A stretch of DNA of 64,000 nt, from the NCBI GenBank assembly GCA_947623805.1, contig CANQHZ010000006.1, forward strand, positions 1-64,000, read 5' to 3'. Position 1 is the stretch's first letter. The number at the start of each line of letters is the position of its first letter. Shown in pieces: positions 39,374 through 50,118 of the stretch. Position numbers and translations under genes: made by a program. The notes below the pieces were generated by a model. The model was given only the letters and a program-made list of their open reading frames with translations, was not told the DNA's origin and ran no database searches. This DNA is from an uncultured Lachnospiraceae bacterium. GTDB taxonomy: Bacteria > Bacillota > Clostridia > Lachnospirales > Lachnospiraceae.

Positions 39374-40059
39374 TGTCCTCCATTCCTGCCGTCAAGCTCC
39401 TTCTGCAAAAGCTTAACCTGCTGTTCCAGCTCGATGATACGGTTAATCATCTGCGAATTGGCGTATTTTAATTCCTTCAAATCCTCGTTTACGGGATCGG
39501 GCAGATCGACCTGGTTCAAGTCCTCGCGCACAAGCTTTTGGTTGTTGTGCCGCACTATGCGCCCTGGCACGCCCACCACGGTACAGTTTGGCGGCACCTC
39601 CTCAATCACGACGCTTCCCGCGCCGATTTTTGAGTTTTCGCCCACCTTGAATGAACCCAGCACCTTTGCGCCCGCGCTTATCATTACATTGTCGCCTATA
39701 GTCGGGTGGCGCTTGCCGTGCTCCTTGCCCGTGCCGCCAAGCGTCACTCCCTGATAGAGCGTGACATTGTTGCCGACAATTGCCGTCTCTCCTATTATAA
39801 CGCCGTTTCCGTGGTCGATAAACAGATTTTCACCGATTTCCGCGCCTGGGTGTATCTCTATGCCTGTCTTTCGCACGGCGCGCTGCGACACCCACCTTGC
39901 CCAGAAATAATGTCCCGATTTGTAAAGCTTATGCGCCACTCTGTAATGCAGCATCACCTTAAAGCTCGGATAGAGAAAAACCTCCATGTTTGAATGTATT
40001 GCGGGATCGCGCTCGCGTATAACCCTTATTTCATTCCTTATATTTTTGAAAATGCCCAT
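39370..40059 (-). CDS. cysE: Serine O-acetyltransferase
   Basis: GIEIHPGAEIGENLFIDHGNGVIIGETAIVGNNVTLYQGVTLGGTGKEHGKRHPTIGDNVMI. Confidence 0.96.
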   Translation of the reverse strand: MGIFKNIRNEIRVIRERDPAIHSNMEVFLYPSFKVMLHYRVAHKLYKSGHYFWARWVSQRAVRKTGIEIHPGAEIGENLFIDHGNGVIIGETAIVGNNVTLYQGVTLGGTGKEHGKRHPTIGDNVMISAGAKVLGSFKVGENSKIGAGSVVIEEVPPNCTVVGVPGRIVRHNNQKLVREDLNQVDLPDPVNEDLKELKYANSQMINRIIELEQQVKLLQKELDGRNGGQ

Positions 40060-40096
40060 TTTGATTTCTGTGCCACCTTTGACGTCTTAGACTTCT

Positions 40097-40813
40097 TTAA
40101 TCCACAGCAACCGCCGTGTTAAGCGCAATTTCCATCATCTGTGTAAATGAATTTTGTCTTTCCTCCGCTGTGGTCTCCTCGCCTGTAACAAGACTGTCCG
40201 ATACGGTAAGTATCGCAAGCGCGTTTTTACCGCAGCGAGCCGCGTTCATGTAGAGTGCCGCCGCCTCCATCTCGATACAGAGCACTCCCATCTTTTTCCA
40301 GCTTTCATTTTCCGTCTTGTTGTCGCTGTAAAATGTGTCTGAGGACAGGATATTGCCGACATGGTAGCTTGCGTCTGCCTTTTCAGCCTGTGCGATTGCC
40401 TCCCTCATAAGCGGGTAGCTCGCTATCGGCGCAAATGTGCCTGTAAGCTGGTACTGGCTTGCGTAGTTTGAGTTTGTGCATGCGCCCATTCCGATAACGA
40501 TGTCGCGCACCTTTACTTTTTCCTGAATAGAGCCTGTCGAACCGATGCGCATTATGTTTTCCACGTTGAAGAAATTGAACAGCTCATATGAATATATGCC
40601 TATCGTGGGCATGCCCATTCCGCTTGCCATTACACTGATTTTTGTGCCTTTGTACGTGCCTGTGTAGCCTTGTATGCCTCTTATGTTGTTTACGAGTTTT
40701 GCGTTTTCAAGATAATTCTCCGCGATAAATTTTGAGCGCAGCGGATCGCCTGGCATCAGGACTGTCTTTCCAAAAGCATCTTTTTCTGCGTTTATGTGTG
40801 GTGTTGTAATCAT
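40097..40813 (-). CDS. deoD: Purine nucleoside phosphorylase DeoD-type
   Basis: TPHINAEKDAFGKTVLMPGDPLRSKFIAENYLENAKLVNNIRG; GMGMPTIGIYSYEL; CIEMEAAALY. Confidence 0.97.
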   Translation of the reverse strand: MITTPHINAEKDAFGKTVLMPGDPLRSKFIAENYLENAKLVNNIRGIQGYTGTYKGTKISVMASGMGMPTIGIYSYELFNFFNVENIMRIGSTGSIQEKVKVRDIVIGMGACTNSNYASQYQLTGTFAPIASYPLMREAIAQAEKADASYHVGNILSSDTFYSDNKTENESWKKMGVLCIEMEAAALYMNAARCGKNALAILTVSDSLVTGEETTAEERQNSFTQMMEIALNTAVAVD

Positions 40814-40924
40814 AATTCTTTCCTCCGATTTCTTAATTTTTATTAATTTTTTAAACCTTTGAAAAACTTCAAAGCGTTTTGCAATAACTATATTAACCGC
40901 AAAAGTTACGCCCAGCTTCTAAAT

Positions 40925-41488
40925 CTAATTTTCAGCGGACTCGCCTGCAAAATTTCCCACGCATCCGCTACAGCCTTCGCACTGCCGCCCTTCGGGAATC
41001 GGCAGGCTTATATCCCTCGGGCTTGCGAGCATGCATACCGCCTGCGCGGATATGCCCTTTCCCTCGCCTGTAAAGCCCAAGCCTTCCTCCGTGGTCGCCT
41101 TGACGTTTACCTGTGAAATATCAATATTAAGCGCATCCGCTATATTTTGGCGCATTTGATCGATATGCGGGCGCATTTTCGGCGCCTGCGCTATTATCGT
41201 AGCATCAATATTTTCTATAAAAAACATATTTTCCTCTAAAAGCGCGCCAACCTTTTCAAGCAGCACAATGCTCGAAATGCCCCTGTACTGCTCATCAGTG
41301 TCTGGAAAATGCTTGCCTATGTCGCCAAGCGCCGCCGCCCCCAAGAGCGCGTCCATTATGGCGTGGAGCAGCACATCAGCGTCAGAATGTCCCAAAAGCC
41401 CCAGCTCATACGGTATCGTGACGCCGCCCATTATAAGCGGTCTGCCCTCCACAAGACGGTGTACGTCATATCCCATTCCAATTCTCAT
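40925..41488 (-). CDS. ispF: 2-C-methyl-D-erythritol 2,4-cyclodiphosphate synthase
   Basis: [65 protein letters not shown]. Confidence 0.98.
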   Translation of the reverse strand: MRIGMGYDVHRLVEGRPLIMGGVTIPYELGLLGHSDADVLLHAIMDALLGAAALGDIGKHFPDTDEQYRGISSIVLLEKVGALLEENMFFIENIDATIIAQAPKMRPHIDQMRQNIADALNIDISQVNVKATTEEGLGFTGEGKGISAQAVCMLASPRDISLPIPEGRQCEGCSGCVGNFAGESAEN

Positions 41489-41539
41489 AAAAACAACCTG
41501 TAACTTTTCGTTCCCTTCCTTATATTATGTATCATAAGC

Positions 41540-41592
41540 ATTTGCGAAACTCTATTCGGCAACATAGAATTTAGAACACATTTCGCAATTAC
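41540..41592. repeat. Short derivative of the dispersed intergenic repeat (central palindrome missing)
   Basis: ATTTGCGAAACTCTATTCGGCAACATAGAATTTAGAACACATTTCGCAATTACC resembles the two ends of the 44341 element joined at TTTAGA. Confidence 0.7.
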
Positions 41593-41649
41593 CTAATTAT
41601 GTATCAGTATTTGCAAAGTCTCTTTTTATACATAAAAACTGCCTGCTGC

Positions 41650-43149
41650 CTATTTTTTAATTTTCAACAAATCAAACCCTTCAAGCAGGGAAAGCACTAT
41701 GCCAAAAAGCCTGTCGCAGTCGCCCTCGCGCGCGCCCTCCATGTTGAGCGGCATCTGCGGATCGTGGAGTGACATGCGCAGCAGCAGCCATCCTTTTATG
41801 TCGTCCGTGTCAAATGTGATGCGGACTCCTTCGTAGGAATTTGGCGCTATATCGTAGCCGCGTTGCCTTGCCCTTTCCTCAAATACACGCAGAGCCTCTT
41901 TTCCATAATCCGCGAAATTCTCACAGTCTATTTTGAAGCGGTACTCTCTCTCCTCAAAGCCCTTCTCAAAGCCCTCTATAAACGACGCAAGCGCCCTGCC
42001 TTCCTTTGCCGCCTTAGCCAGCGCAATCAAAAGCTTAACCGCCATATACGCGCCGTCATCAAGGAAATAATTTTCGCTCAGCGCTCCGTGTCCCGATGTC
42101 TCTATTGCAAGCGGCGAGACGATTCCCTCTTTATTCAGGCGTATTGACTCGTTTATCACGTTTTTGTAGCCGCGCATATATCTGTGGTGCTTCATTCCTA
42201 TGCTCTCGATAAAACGCGTAAGACGGTCGCTTGTCACGGAATCAGTGACTATAGTGCCGTTTGGATAGTCCTCCGCGATGATTGCCGTCATCATGGCGAT
42301 TATCGCGTCGCGGTTTATCTCGTCGCCGTCTGGCAGCACTGCCGACATTCTGTCCACGTCTGTGTCAAAGATAATGCCTAAGTCCGCCTTATTGTCCAAT
42401 ACCGCCTTGCGTATTGACTCCATAGCCTGTTTATTTTCAGGGTTTGGTATGTGGTTCGGGAATCTTCCGTCGGACTCTAAAAACTGGCTGCCTGACGTGT
42501 CCGCGCCCAGCGGGTTTAATACCTTTTCCACAAAAAATCCGCCCGCGCCGTTTCCTGTGTCTACTACTATATGAAGACCTTTGAGCGGTTTTTCATAGTC
42601 GGCTGCGTTTATGCTCTTTTTTATCTTATTCCTCAAAAAATCGCAATATACTGAAAGCGTATCCGCCTTTTCCATAGTGGAAAGGTCTGCGTCTATAGGC
42701 TGCAGGTCTGCCGCCGTCTTTAATATCGCCGTGATGTCGTCATGCTCCAAGCCGCCGTCCCTGTCAAAAAATTTGTAGCCGTTTCTGTTGAAAGGAAGGT
42801 GGCTTGCCGTAATCATCACGGAGCCGTCAAAACTGAACTCGTCAAAAACCGTAGTCATAAACATTGACGGCGTAGACACCAAGCCGCAGGAATAAACCTT
42901 TGCGCCCGTCGCGGCTATACCCTTTGCGACGGCTGTAAGCAGGCTGTTTGCCGTAATCCTTGAATCGTGCCCTATGCCTATGCGCAGCTTTGAGGCTTCT
43001 ATGCCTTTCTTTTGTGAAAGCCATCTGGCAAAGCCGCCTCCTATGCGGTTGCCCGCCTCCTCTGTGAGATTTACGCTTTCGCCCTCCACGCCTTCACACG
43101 CAATGCCGCGGATGTCGCTGCCGTTTTGAAGCTTCATAATGTCTGACAT
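41650..43149 (-). CDS. Phosphomannomutase/phosphoglucomutase
   Basis: LRIGIGHDSRITANSLLTAVAKGI; SVMITASHLPFNRNGYKFF; GIIFDTDVDRMSAVLPDG. Confidence 0.93.
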   Translation of the reverse strand: MSDIMKLQNGSDIRGIACEGVEGESVNLTEEAGNRIGGGFARWLSQKKGIEASKLRIGIGHDSRITANSLLTAVAKGIAATGAKVYSCGLVSTPSMFMTTVFDEFSFDGSVMITASHLPFNRNGYKFFDRDGGLEHDDITAILKTAADLQPIDADLSTMEKADTLSVYCDFLRNKIKKSINAADYEKPLKGLHIVVDTGNGAGGFFVEKVLNPLGADTSGSQFLESDGRFPNHIPNPENKQAMESIRKAVLDNKADLGIIFDTDVDRMSAVLPDGDEINRDAIIAMMTAIIAEDYPNGTIVTDSVTSDRLTRFIESIGMKHHRYMRGYKNVINESIRLNKEGIVSPLAIETSGHGALSENYFLDDGAYMAVKLLIALAKAAKEGRALASFIEGFEKGFEEREYRFKIDCENFADYGKEALRVFEERARQRGYDIAPNSYEGVRITFDTDDIKGWLLLRMSLHDPQMPLNMEGAREGDCDRLFGIVLSLLEGFDLLKIKK

Positions 43150-43409
43150 ACCATTCTCCTTTCTGCCGCATTATACGGCTTATCTCCCTGACTGCATTTG
43201 TTATAAATATAACATAAATTAAATATAAATGGAATAACAAAAACGAATAAAAAAAGCGTATATTTCGCACTAAACTATAAATTCTATGCAATTTGTACAA
43301 TTATTAATAAATATGTAAAAATCTAATTGCTTATTTTAGAAAAATGTAATAATATAAAAGATAAAGATGTATTTATACATCGCAATATTTATATATCACG
43401 AATTGGAGG

Positions 43410-43685
43410 ATGACCATGGAGGGTTTAAGAAACATTACTGAAGAAGATGTAGAAGAACAGTTAAACAATCTTTTGCCGACTATGCCGAATATCTGCGGCT
43501 GCGAACAGTGTCGGCTTGATATGGCTACATACGCGTTGAACCGGCTTAAGCCAAATTACGTGCGTTCGGACAAGGGTGCCCTTTTTCACAAATTGAATGT
43601 TTCCTCGCAACAAGCCAAGACAGAGATACTCGCTACTGTGGTAAACGCCATAACCGTTATCGGCGCTCATCCAAATCATGATTAA
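43410..43685 (+). CDS. ComFB-family (late competence development) protein
   Basis: MTMEGLRNITEEDVEEQLNNLLPTMPNICGCEQCRLDMATYALNRLKPNYVRSDKGALFHKL; GGAGG RBS. Confidence 0.85.
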   Translation: MTMEGLRNITEEDVEEQLNNLLPTMPNICGCEQCRLDMATYALNRLKPNYVRSDKGALFHKLNVSSQQAKTEILATVVNAITVIGAHPNHD

Positions 43686-43754
43686 ATATTATTTGGCATT
43701 AATTAAATGGTAGAAAGTGCGCCTTGTGGATTTTCTATTGTCATGAATATAATA

Positions 43755-43790
43755 AATCAGGGTAAGCTTGAAAGCTTACCCTTTATTTGT
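43755..43790 (+). terminator. Rho-independent terminator after ComFB gene
   Basis: GGGTAAGCTTGAAAGCTTACCCTTTATTT. Confidence 0.8.
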
Positions 43791-43864
43791 ATATTAATGC
43801 ATATCAGTATTTATTATTGAAACATCGTATTTTACAAGCATTTAAGGCGTCTTAACAACATTTT

Positions 43865-44302
43865 TTATCTTACCCTCGCCTTTACTTGGTTAATCGTTTC
43901 GATAACCATATTCCCGTTTCTGTCAAAAATACTCATTCCTATCGTCTTTGAATTCTTCCTAAGATACCCTATCGCCCAACTGTCATCCTGCATAAATTCA
44001 ACCGTAGTACCCTCCGGGATAGCGATATCATTGAGATACACCTTTCCATCAAGCTTTCTCTGCAGCATACCCTCAAATTTTACAGGACGGTAAAGATAAT
44101 TGATTTTCTCCTCACCGCGCTCAATATTGCTGATAATGCGCACCAACTCATCGCATTTAAAGCGGTCGTCAGGCTCAGTCGCATTAGCCAATATCCTCCC
44201 CAAGACCTCATCAAAATTAAGCTCCTTCCTTTTTTCCTTAAACGCATCCAGCAGCTTATGTGCCAAATCTATCAAATCATCAGCAGTTTCAAGTTTTTTC
44301 AT
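43865..44302 (-). CDS. Hypothetical protein, 145 aa
   Basis: Intact ORF with consistent strand and start; no family firmly recognised. Confidence 0.75.
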   Translation of the reverse strand: MKKLETADDLIDLAHKLLDAFKEKRKELNFDEVLGRILANATEPDDRFKCDELVRIISNIERGEEKINYLYRPVKFEGMLQRKLDGKVYLNDIAIPEGTTVEFMQDDSWAIGYLRKNSKTIGMSIFDRNGNMVIETINQVKARVR

Positions 44303-44340
44303 ATAAATCTCCCCTTTTACTACATTATATTTATTTAGTC

Positions 44341-44479
44341 ATTTGCAAGGCTCTATCAACAACGTAGAATTTAGACAAAATATATAAAATAAGCGGCGTC
44401 TTGCAGCTTGCTGCACCTAGCCGCGTTTTTATATATTTTGTCTAAATTCGGACGGTTTAGAACACATTCGCAAATACCT
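44341..44479. repeat. Dispersed palindromic intergenic repeat (copy B, full length)
   Basis: ATTTGCAAGGCTCTATCAACAACGTAGAATTTAGACAAAATATATAAAATAAGCGGCGTC...CTAGCCGCGTTTTTATATATTTTGTCTAAATTCGGACGGTTTAGAACACATTCGCAAATACC. Confidence 0.85.
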
Positions 44480-44485
44480 ATACAC

Positions 44486-45172
44486 CTATATATTCTTTTT
44501 ACAAATATCATTCAAGCAGCACTTATCGCAATAAGGCTTTGTACGCGCCGTGCAGACCTCCCTGCCGTGGTTTACAAGCCTGTGACAGAAATCGCTGCCC
44601 TCCTCGGGCGGTATTATTTCCCAAAGCGCCATCTCTACCTTCTTTGGCTCTTTTATTCCATCTACAAGCCCCATACGGTTTACAAGCCTTATGCAATGGG
44701 TGTCCGTGACTATCGCGGGCTTCTTGAATACGTCGCCCATTATGAGGTTGGCGCTTTTCCTGCCCACTCCTGGAAGCTCTAAGAGCTTGTCAAAGTCGTC
44801 TGGGACATTGCCGCCGTACTTTTCCTGCAGCATCTTCATGCACGCGCTTATGTCACGCGCCTTGCTGTGTCCAAGTCCGCACGGCTTGACAATCGCCTCT
44901 ATGTCTTCGACATCGGCGGCGGCAAGCGCTGCGACACTCGGATATTTTTCATAGAGCCCCTTCACGACAACATTCACCCTCGCGTCAGTGCATTGTGCGG
45001 CAAGACGCACGCTGACAAGCAGCTTCCACGCCTGATTGTAGTCAAGCGTGCAGTCCGCGTCGGGGTACTCCTTTTTCAGCCGCTCTATTATCTCCAGCGC
45101 CAGGTCTTTTTTATTCTTTAGCTTTTTTTCCTCATCAGGATTTTGAACCGCGCTTTGCTTTTTTGCCGACAT
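44486..45172 (-). CDS. nth: Endonuclease III
   Basis: LLVSVRLAAQCTDARVN; LPGVGRKSANLIMGDVFKKPAIVTDTHCIRLVNRMGL; C-terminal 4Fe-4S Cys cluster CTARTKPYCDKCCLNDIC. Confidence 0.95.
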   Translation of the reverse strand: MSAKKQSAVQNPDEEKKLKNKKDLALEIIERLKKEYPDADCTLDYNQAWKLLVSVRLAAQCTDARVNVVVKGLYEKYPSVAALAAADVEDIEAIVKPCGLGHSKARDISACMKMLQEKYGGNVPDDFDKLLELPGVGRKSANLIMGDVFKKPAIVTDTHCIRLVNRMGLVDGIKEPKKVEMALWEIIPPEEGSDFCHRLVNHGREVCTARTKPYCDKCCLNDICKKNI

Positions 45173-45203
45173 CTGCCAACACTTCCTTTGTATATTTTCG
45201 TTT

Positions 45204-47003
45204 TTATTTCTTTACAACAGCAATGCCAAGCTCCTCAAGCTGTATGTCGTCTACCAGATTCGGCGCGTCCGTCATAAGGCATGAGGCATCTTTTACCTTG
45301 GGGAATGCGATTACCTCGCGGATTGAATCTGCCTGCGCCATAAGCATGACCATTCGGTCAAGGCCGTAAGCAAGCCCTGCATGAGGCGGCACTCCGTATT
45401 TGAAAGCGTTCAGCAAAAAGCCAAAGCGCTCATTTGCAGTCTCCTTCGTAAGCCCGATAATCTCAAACATCTTTTCCTGAATGTCGTTTTGGAAGATACG
45501 CACGCTTCCGCCGCCAAGCTCCGTGCCGTTCAGCACTATGTCATATGCCTTTGCGCGCACCCTGCCAGGCTCTGTGTCAAGATACTTCAAGTCCTCCTCC
45601 ATAGGCATCGTAAACGGGTGGTGCATAGCCACATAGCGGTTTTCCTCCTCGCTCCACTCCAGAAGCGGGAACTCTGTCACCCATAAGAAGTTGTATTTAT
45701 TTTTGTCCATAAGCCCAAGGTTTCGCGCTATTTCAAGACGGAGGTTGCCAAGCACATCCCACACTACTTTGTTGCTGTCCGCGGCAAAGAGAAGCAGGTC
45801 GCCGTTTTCACCGTCCATCTTCTTTACAAGCGCGCTCATCTGCTCGTCTGTCATAAACTTGGCAAATGATGATTTGAGAGCGCCGTCACTTTGTATTGCT
45901 ATATAGGCAAGTCCCTTCGCGCCAAAGCCCTTCGCGAACTCGACAAGCGCGTCGATTTTTTTCCTCGGCATCTCGCCCTGTCCCTTTGCGTTTATGCCCC
46001 GCACTGAACCGCCGTTTTCAAGCGCGCTGGTAAATACGCCGAATCCGCATCCCTTTACTGTATCGCTCACATCGACAAGCTCCATGCCAAAACGCGTATC
46101 GGGCTTATCTGAACCAAAGCGGTCCATAGCCTCCTGCCATGTCATGCGCGGTATCGGCAGCGGCACGTCAATACCTATCGTGTCCTTAAATATAAATTGC
46201 AGAAGGCGCTCATTCACCTCTATAACATCATCAACATCAACAAACGAAAGCTCCATATCCACCTGCGTAAACTCGGGCTGCCTGTCGGCGCGCAAATCCT
46301 CGTCGCGGAAACACTTTGCTATCTGGAAATATCTGTCAAAGCCTGAGCACATCAACAGCTGCTTGAAAAGCTGCGGCGACTGCGGAAGCGCGTAAAAGCT
46401 GCCCTGATGTATGCGGCTCGGCACGAGGTAATCCCTTGCGCCCTCGGGCGTTGACTTATTGAGTATCGGCGTTTCTATCTCAAGAAAGCCCTCGTTTGTC
46501 ATAAACTCGCGGATTTTTGCCGTGACACGGCTCCTCATCATAATCTTTTCCTGCAAATCGGGACGCCTTAAATCAAGGTAGCGGTATTTTAACCTAAGCT
46601 CCTCTTTTGTCTTTGAATCCACCTCTACTGGGAAAGGAGGCGTCTCCGCCTCGGAAAGAATGCGAAGCTGCGTCGCGCGTACTTCTATGTCGCCCGTCTT
46701 CATATTTGCGTTGGCGTTGCCCTCGCGCTTTTCCACCCTGCCAACTACCGCGATTACAAACTCGCTCCTTAATGTTTCCGCTTTCTCAAATGTCGCGGCA
46801 TCTACGGCGCGGCTCAAATCCTCGCCCTGCTCAAATATTATCTGCAAAAGCCCGCTCCTGTCGCGCAAATCTACAAATATAATGCCGCCTTTATTCCTGC
46901 TTTTCTGCACCCAGCCCATTACCGTGACTGTCTCGCCTACATTGTCGGCTGACACCTCCGTACATCTGTGTGTCCTCTTTAAACCTTTCATTGACTCTGC
47001 CAT
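45204..47003 (-). CDS. aspS: Aspartate-tRNA ligase
   Basis: RTHRCTEVSADNVGETVTVMGWVQKSRNKGGIIFVDLRDRSG; YLVPSRIHQGSFYALPQSPQLFKQLLM; GLAYGLDRMVML. Confidence 0.98.
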   Translation of the reverse strand: MAESMKGLKRTHRCTEVSADNVGETVTVMGWVQKSRNKGGIIFVDLRDRSGLLQIIFEQGEDLSRAVDAATFEKAETLRSEFVIAVVGRVEKREGNANANMKTGDIEVRATQLRILSEAETPPFPVEVDSKTKEELRLKYRYLDLRRPDLQEKIMMRSRVTAKIREFMTNEGFLEIETPILNKSTPEGARDYLVPSRIHQGSFYALPQSPQLFKQLLMCSGFDRYFQIAKCFRDEDLRADRQPEFTQVDMELSFVDVDDVIEVNERLLQFIFKDTIGIDVPLPIPRMTWQEAMDRFGSDKPDTRFGMELVDVSDTVKGCGFGVFTSALENGGSVRGINAKGQGEMPRKKIDALVEFAKGFGAKGLAYIAIQSDGALKSSFAKFMTDEQMSALVKKMDGENGDLLLFAADSNKVVWDVLGNLRLEIARNLGLMDKNKYNFLWVTEFPLLEWSEEENRYVAMHHPFTMPMEEDLKYLDTEPGRVRAKAYDIVLNGTELGGGSVRIFQNDIQEKMFEIIGLTKETANERFGFLLNAFKYGVPPHAGLAYGLDRMVMLMAQADSIREVIAFPKVKDASCLMTDAPNLVDDIQLEELGIAVVKK

Positions 47004-47018
47004 TTTTCTGACCTCTTT

Positions 47019-48281
47019 TCACTCTTTGATAGGATTTTTATAAAATTCCACAAACTCCTCATAGCCCTCTGCCGTAAGCTGTTCTTTCTGGAATTTTTTA
47101 TTTTTGTTCATGCGCGCGACAAGCACCTGCGTGCCGTCCTTTCTCGCGTCCTGCGCCTTGGCTATCACATTGCAGAGCATTTCGCCCGATACGCCCTTTT
47201 CTATAAGATAGGCAACTTTCCTGCTCTGGTTTGGCACTTTAAATCCGTTTTCCATGAGAATAAGGATAATGCGCTCAAAACCTATCGAAAATCCGCAGGC
47301 GGGTACATCTTTTCCTGTAAAGCGCCCGACCATCTTGTCGTAGCGACCGCCTCCGCCGCAGCTTATGCCAAGCTCAGGCATTGATATCTCAAAAATCGTG
47401 CCTGTATAATAAGACATTCCGCGCACAAGCGTAGGATCAAACACAAGCTTGAAAAAATCACCCTTAGTGGCATTTACGCTCTCTATGATTTCCCTAAAGC
47501 CCGTAAGCACCTCTCCGTCAAGCACTCCTGAAAGCTTCTCCTCTATAAACTTTAGCTTATCCTCTGCGTCATTAAAGCCCTTGAAAAGCGAAAGGTACTT
47601 GTCAATCGAAGCCTCATCATAGCCTGCCTGCGCAAGCTCGCTCTCTACGCCGTCAAGCCCTATCTTGTCCATTTTGTCAAGGGTGATAAAGATATCGTCG
47701 TAATTCTCCTCCGCAAAGCCGCTGTATGCCGCCATCGCCTTTAAGATGCGTCTGTCGCTTATCCTTATCTCAAAATTTTTAAAGCCCAATCTCCCAAGCG
47801 TGGTAGTCGTCGCCAAAATCAGCTCTATCTCCGCCAAGTTTGACGCCTCGCCAAGTATGTCGATATCGCACTGCATAAACTGGCGGTATCTGCCCTTCTG
47901 CGGTCTGTCCGCCCTCCACACGTTGCCTATCTGCAGCGCCTTGAATGGCGATGGGAGCTCGTTTGAATGATTTGAGTAGTATCTTACGAGCGGCACGGTT
48001 AGGTCATAGCGCATGCCAAAATCCACTATGTCGGCCTCACTCTGCGCCTCGTCAAGCTTTAGCTTTTCGCCCCTCTTTAATATTTTAAAAATCAGCTTTT
48101 CATTCTCGCCGCCCTGCTTGCTGCTAAGGTTTGCTATGTCCTCCATGCACGGCGTTTCCATCGGCGTAAATCCAAATTTGCCGTAGGTCTCCTTTATAAC
48201 GCCTGTCACGTAATCGCGTATCTGCATTTCGTCAGGCATTATGTCTTTCATTCCGTGTACGGGCTTTTTATTTAATGCCAT
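47019..48281 (-). CDS. hisS: Histidine-tRNA ligase
   Basis: PVHGMKDIMPDEMQIRDYV; MRYDLTVPLVRYYS; VRGMSYYTGTIFEI; GGGGRYDKM. Confidence 0.96.
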   Translation of the reverse strand: MALNKKPVHGMKDIMPDEMQIRDYVTGVIKETYGKFGFTPMETPCMEDIANLSSKQGGENEKLIFKILKRGEKLKLDEAQSEADIVDFGMRYDLTVPLVRYYSNHSNELPSPFKALQIGNVWRADRPQKGRYRQFMQCDIDILGEASNLAEIELILATTTTLGRLGFKNFEIRISDRRILKAMAAYSGFAEENYDDIFITLDKMDKIGLDGVESELAQAGYDEASIDKYLSLFKGFNDAEDKLKFIEEKLSGVLDGEVLTGFREIIESVNATKGDFFKLVFDPTLVRGMSYYTGTIFEISMPELGISCGGGGRYDKMVGRFTGKDVPACGFSIGFERIILILMENGFKVPNQSRKVAYLIEKGVSGEMLCNVIAKAQDARKDGTQVLVARMNKNKKFQKEQLTAEGYEEFVEFYKNPIKE

Positions 48282-48357
48282 AGTGTGAACGTACCTCCAT
48301 CTAAAAATCTCAAAGTCGATTTTACACTGTTTCGCATGGTTTTTCAAGGGGAAAAAA

Positions 48358-50079
48358 TCAAAGCTTAAACTTATTGACCTCATTCAGCAGGCCGTCCGCG
48401 ATGTCGCTGCTGTTTGCCGCCTCAGCGCCTATGTCGTTCACGCTGCCAGTAAGGGTCACAGCCGTGTCCGTGACGACGGTGATACCCTTTGCGCTCTCCT
48501 CCACGGCAGAATTTACGTCCGAAACAGACTGTCTTATATAGTCAATGCGTTCCTTTATATTTTCACATTCGCCGGCGAAATTCTGCATCATGCCGCTCAT
48601 ATCGTCTACGTCTTTGCGATAGCTTTCGCTCGTCTCAAGCAGTTTCTCATAGCCGCCCATAGCTGTCTGCTCGACAAAAACAAGCAGCTCAGCCGCCTTG
48701 TTTGACAGCTCATCTACAGAGGCGATAACCTCATTGCTGACTTTCTGAATCTGCGTGGCGGCATCTGCCGAATCCATTGCAAGCTTTCCTATCTCGCTTG
48801 CGACTACCGCAAAGCCGCGACCTGACTCGCCCGCCCTTGCCGCCTCAATGCTTGCGTTAAGCGAGAGCAGGTTTGTCTGCGATGTAATGTTCAATATATT
48901 TTCAGTGAGAGTAGTTATCTCGTTTACAGCCTTGGACTGCTCTATTTTCTCGTTCATTGCCAATGCCAGCTCCTCTGCACGCGCCTTTGCGCTTTTCTGG
49001 TCATCGGCGGCTTTCCTGTATATGTCGGCGGCTTTTTTGCAGGTATCAATCGAAGCGTTGTTGCCCTCCTGCGCGTCTGCCGAAATGCTTTCAATCGTGG
49101 TATAAATCTGCGCCACTTCTCCCGTTATCTGGTTGAGCGAGGCTGATGTCTCCTCCATTGCGGCGCTCATCTCCTCCATTGTCGAAGAAACGCTTGATAT
49201 ACTGTCACCCGCATTTGCAAGGCTTTCAGCTATAGTTTTTGACGAGCTGCTCAAATTTTCAGAATTGTGGAAAATATTCAGCATAATGCCACGTATATAT
49301 TCAAGCAGCGAGTTCACGTTTTCCGCTATAAGTCCGGTCTCGTCGTTTGCGGAAACATCAAGCTTCTGCGTCAAATCGCCCTCATTATTCACAAGCTCAT
49401 ATATTTTTCCGTCAACCGCGCGCAGGCTTTTTGTAATTTGACCGATTACAATGCTTAGTATAATAAGCGATGCCGCAAGCGATATAACAGTAATCCATAT
49501 AATCTGACTTAACGTGTCCGACAGTCTCTTTGAAACAGGCGCCGCATCATAATCGCAGCCGAGAATGCTTATTATGCTGCCGCTGCTGTTTTGGATAGGC
49601 ATATATGCGGAAATCAAATAACCGTCATCGGTATGGTCGATGTAGTCCTGCACATAATAGTCGCCGCCGAATACTCCCGAAAGTTCGGAATAAGGCGTCT
49701 CAAACTCCTCCCCGATAGCGCTCTGGTTTGATGTGGTATCGGTATCGACGCTGTAGTATACCTTATTTCCGTCCGTATAAAGCGTGTATAAAAAGGCTAT
49801 GCCGCAGTCCTGCTGAATGTCGCGCATACTCTCCAAAAGCGCATTGTACTCCTGCGTTCCCTCGTCGCCGACGCTTATCTTTTCAAGCGCGTCGCCGTCT
49901 ATTACTTTCGCGGCAATCTTCGCAGCCATAGTCGCCTCCTCAATGCCCATTCCGACAAGACCGTCAGAAATACGCCGATAGGACGACACCCCCAGTATAA
50001 CGCCGATTAATATAATAAGCGCGCTCGCCGGTAACAAAATCTTTGTCCTGATACTAAAACCCTTGGTCTTTCGTTTCAT
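48358..50079 (-). CDS. Methyl-accepting chemotaxis protein with N-terminal extracellular sensor
   Basis: TM-sensor-TM; [41 protein letters not shown] signalling hairpin. Confidence 0.95.
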   Translation of the reverse strand: MKRKTKGFSIRTKILLPASALIILIGVILGVSSYRRISDGLVGMGIEEATMAAKIAAKVIDGDALEKISVGDEGTQEYNALLESMRDIQQDCGIAFLYTLYTDGNKVYYSVDTDTTSNQSAIGEEFETPYSELSGVFGGDYYVQDYIDHTDDGYLISAYMPIQNSSGSIISILGCDYDAAPVSKRLSDTLSQIIWITVISLAASLIILSIVIGQITKSLRAVDGKIYELVNNEGDLTQKLDVSANDETGLIAENVNSLLEYIRGIMLNIFHNSENLSSSSKTIAESLANAGDSISSVSSTMEEMSAAMEETSASLNQITGEVAQIYTTIESISADAQEGNNASIDTCKKAADIYRKAADDQKSAKARAEELALAMNEKIEQSKAVNEITTLTENILNITSQTNLLSLNASIEAARAGESGRGFAVVASEIGKLAMDSADAATQIQKVSNEVIASVDELSNKAAELLVFVEQTAMGGYEKLLETSESYRKDVDDMSGMMQNFAGECENIKERIDYIRQSVSDVNSAVEESAKGITVVTDTAVTLTGSVNDIGAEAANSSDIADGLLNEVNKFKL

Positions 50080-50118
50080 AATTATTACTCCTCCCTTGAT
50101 AAAAACATAACATATTCA

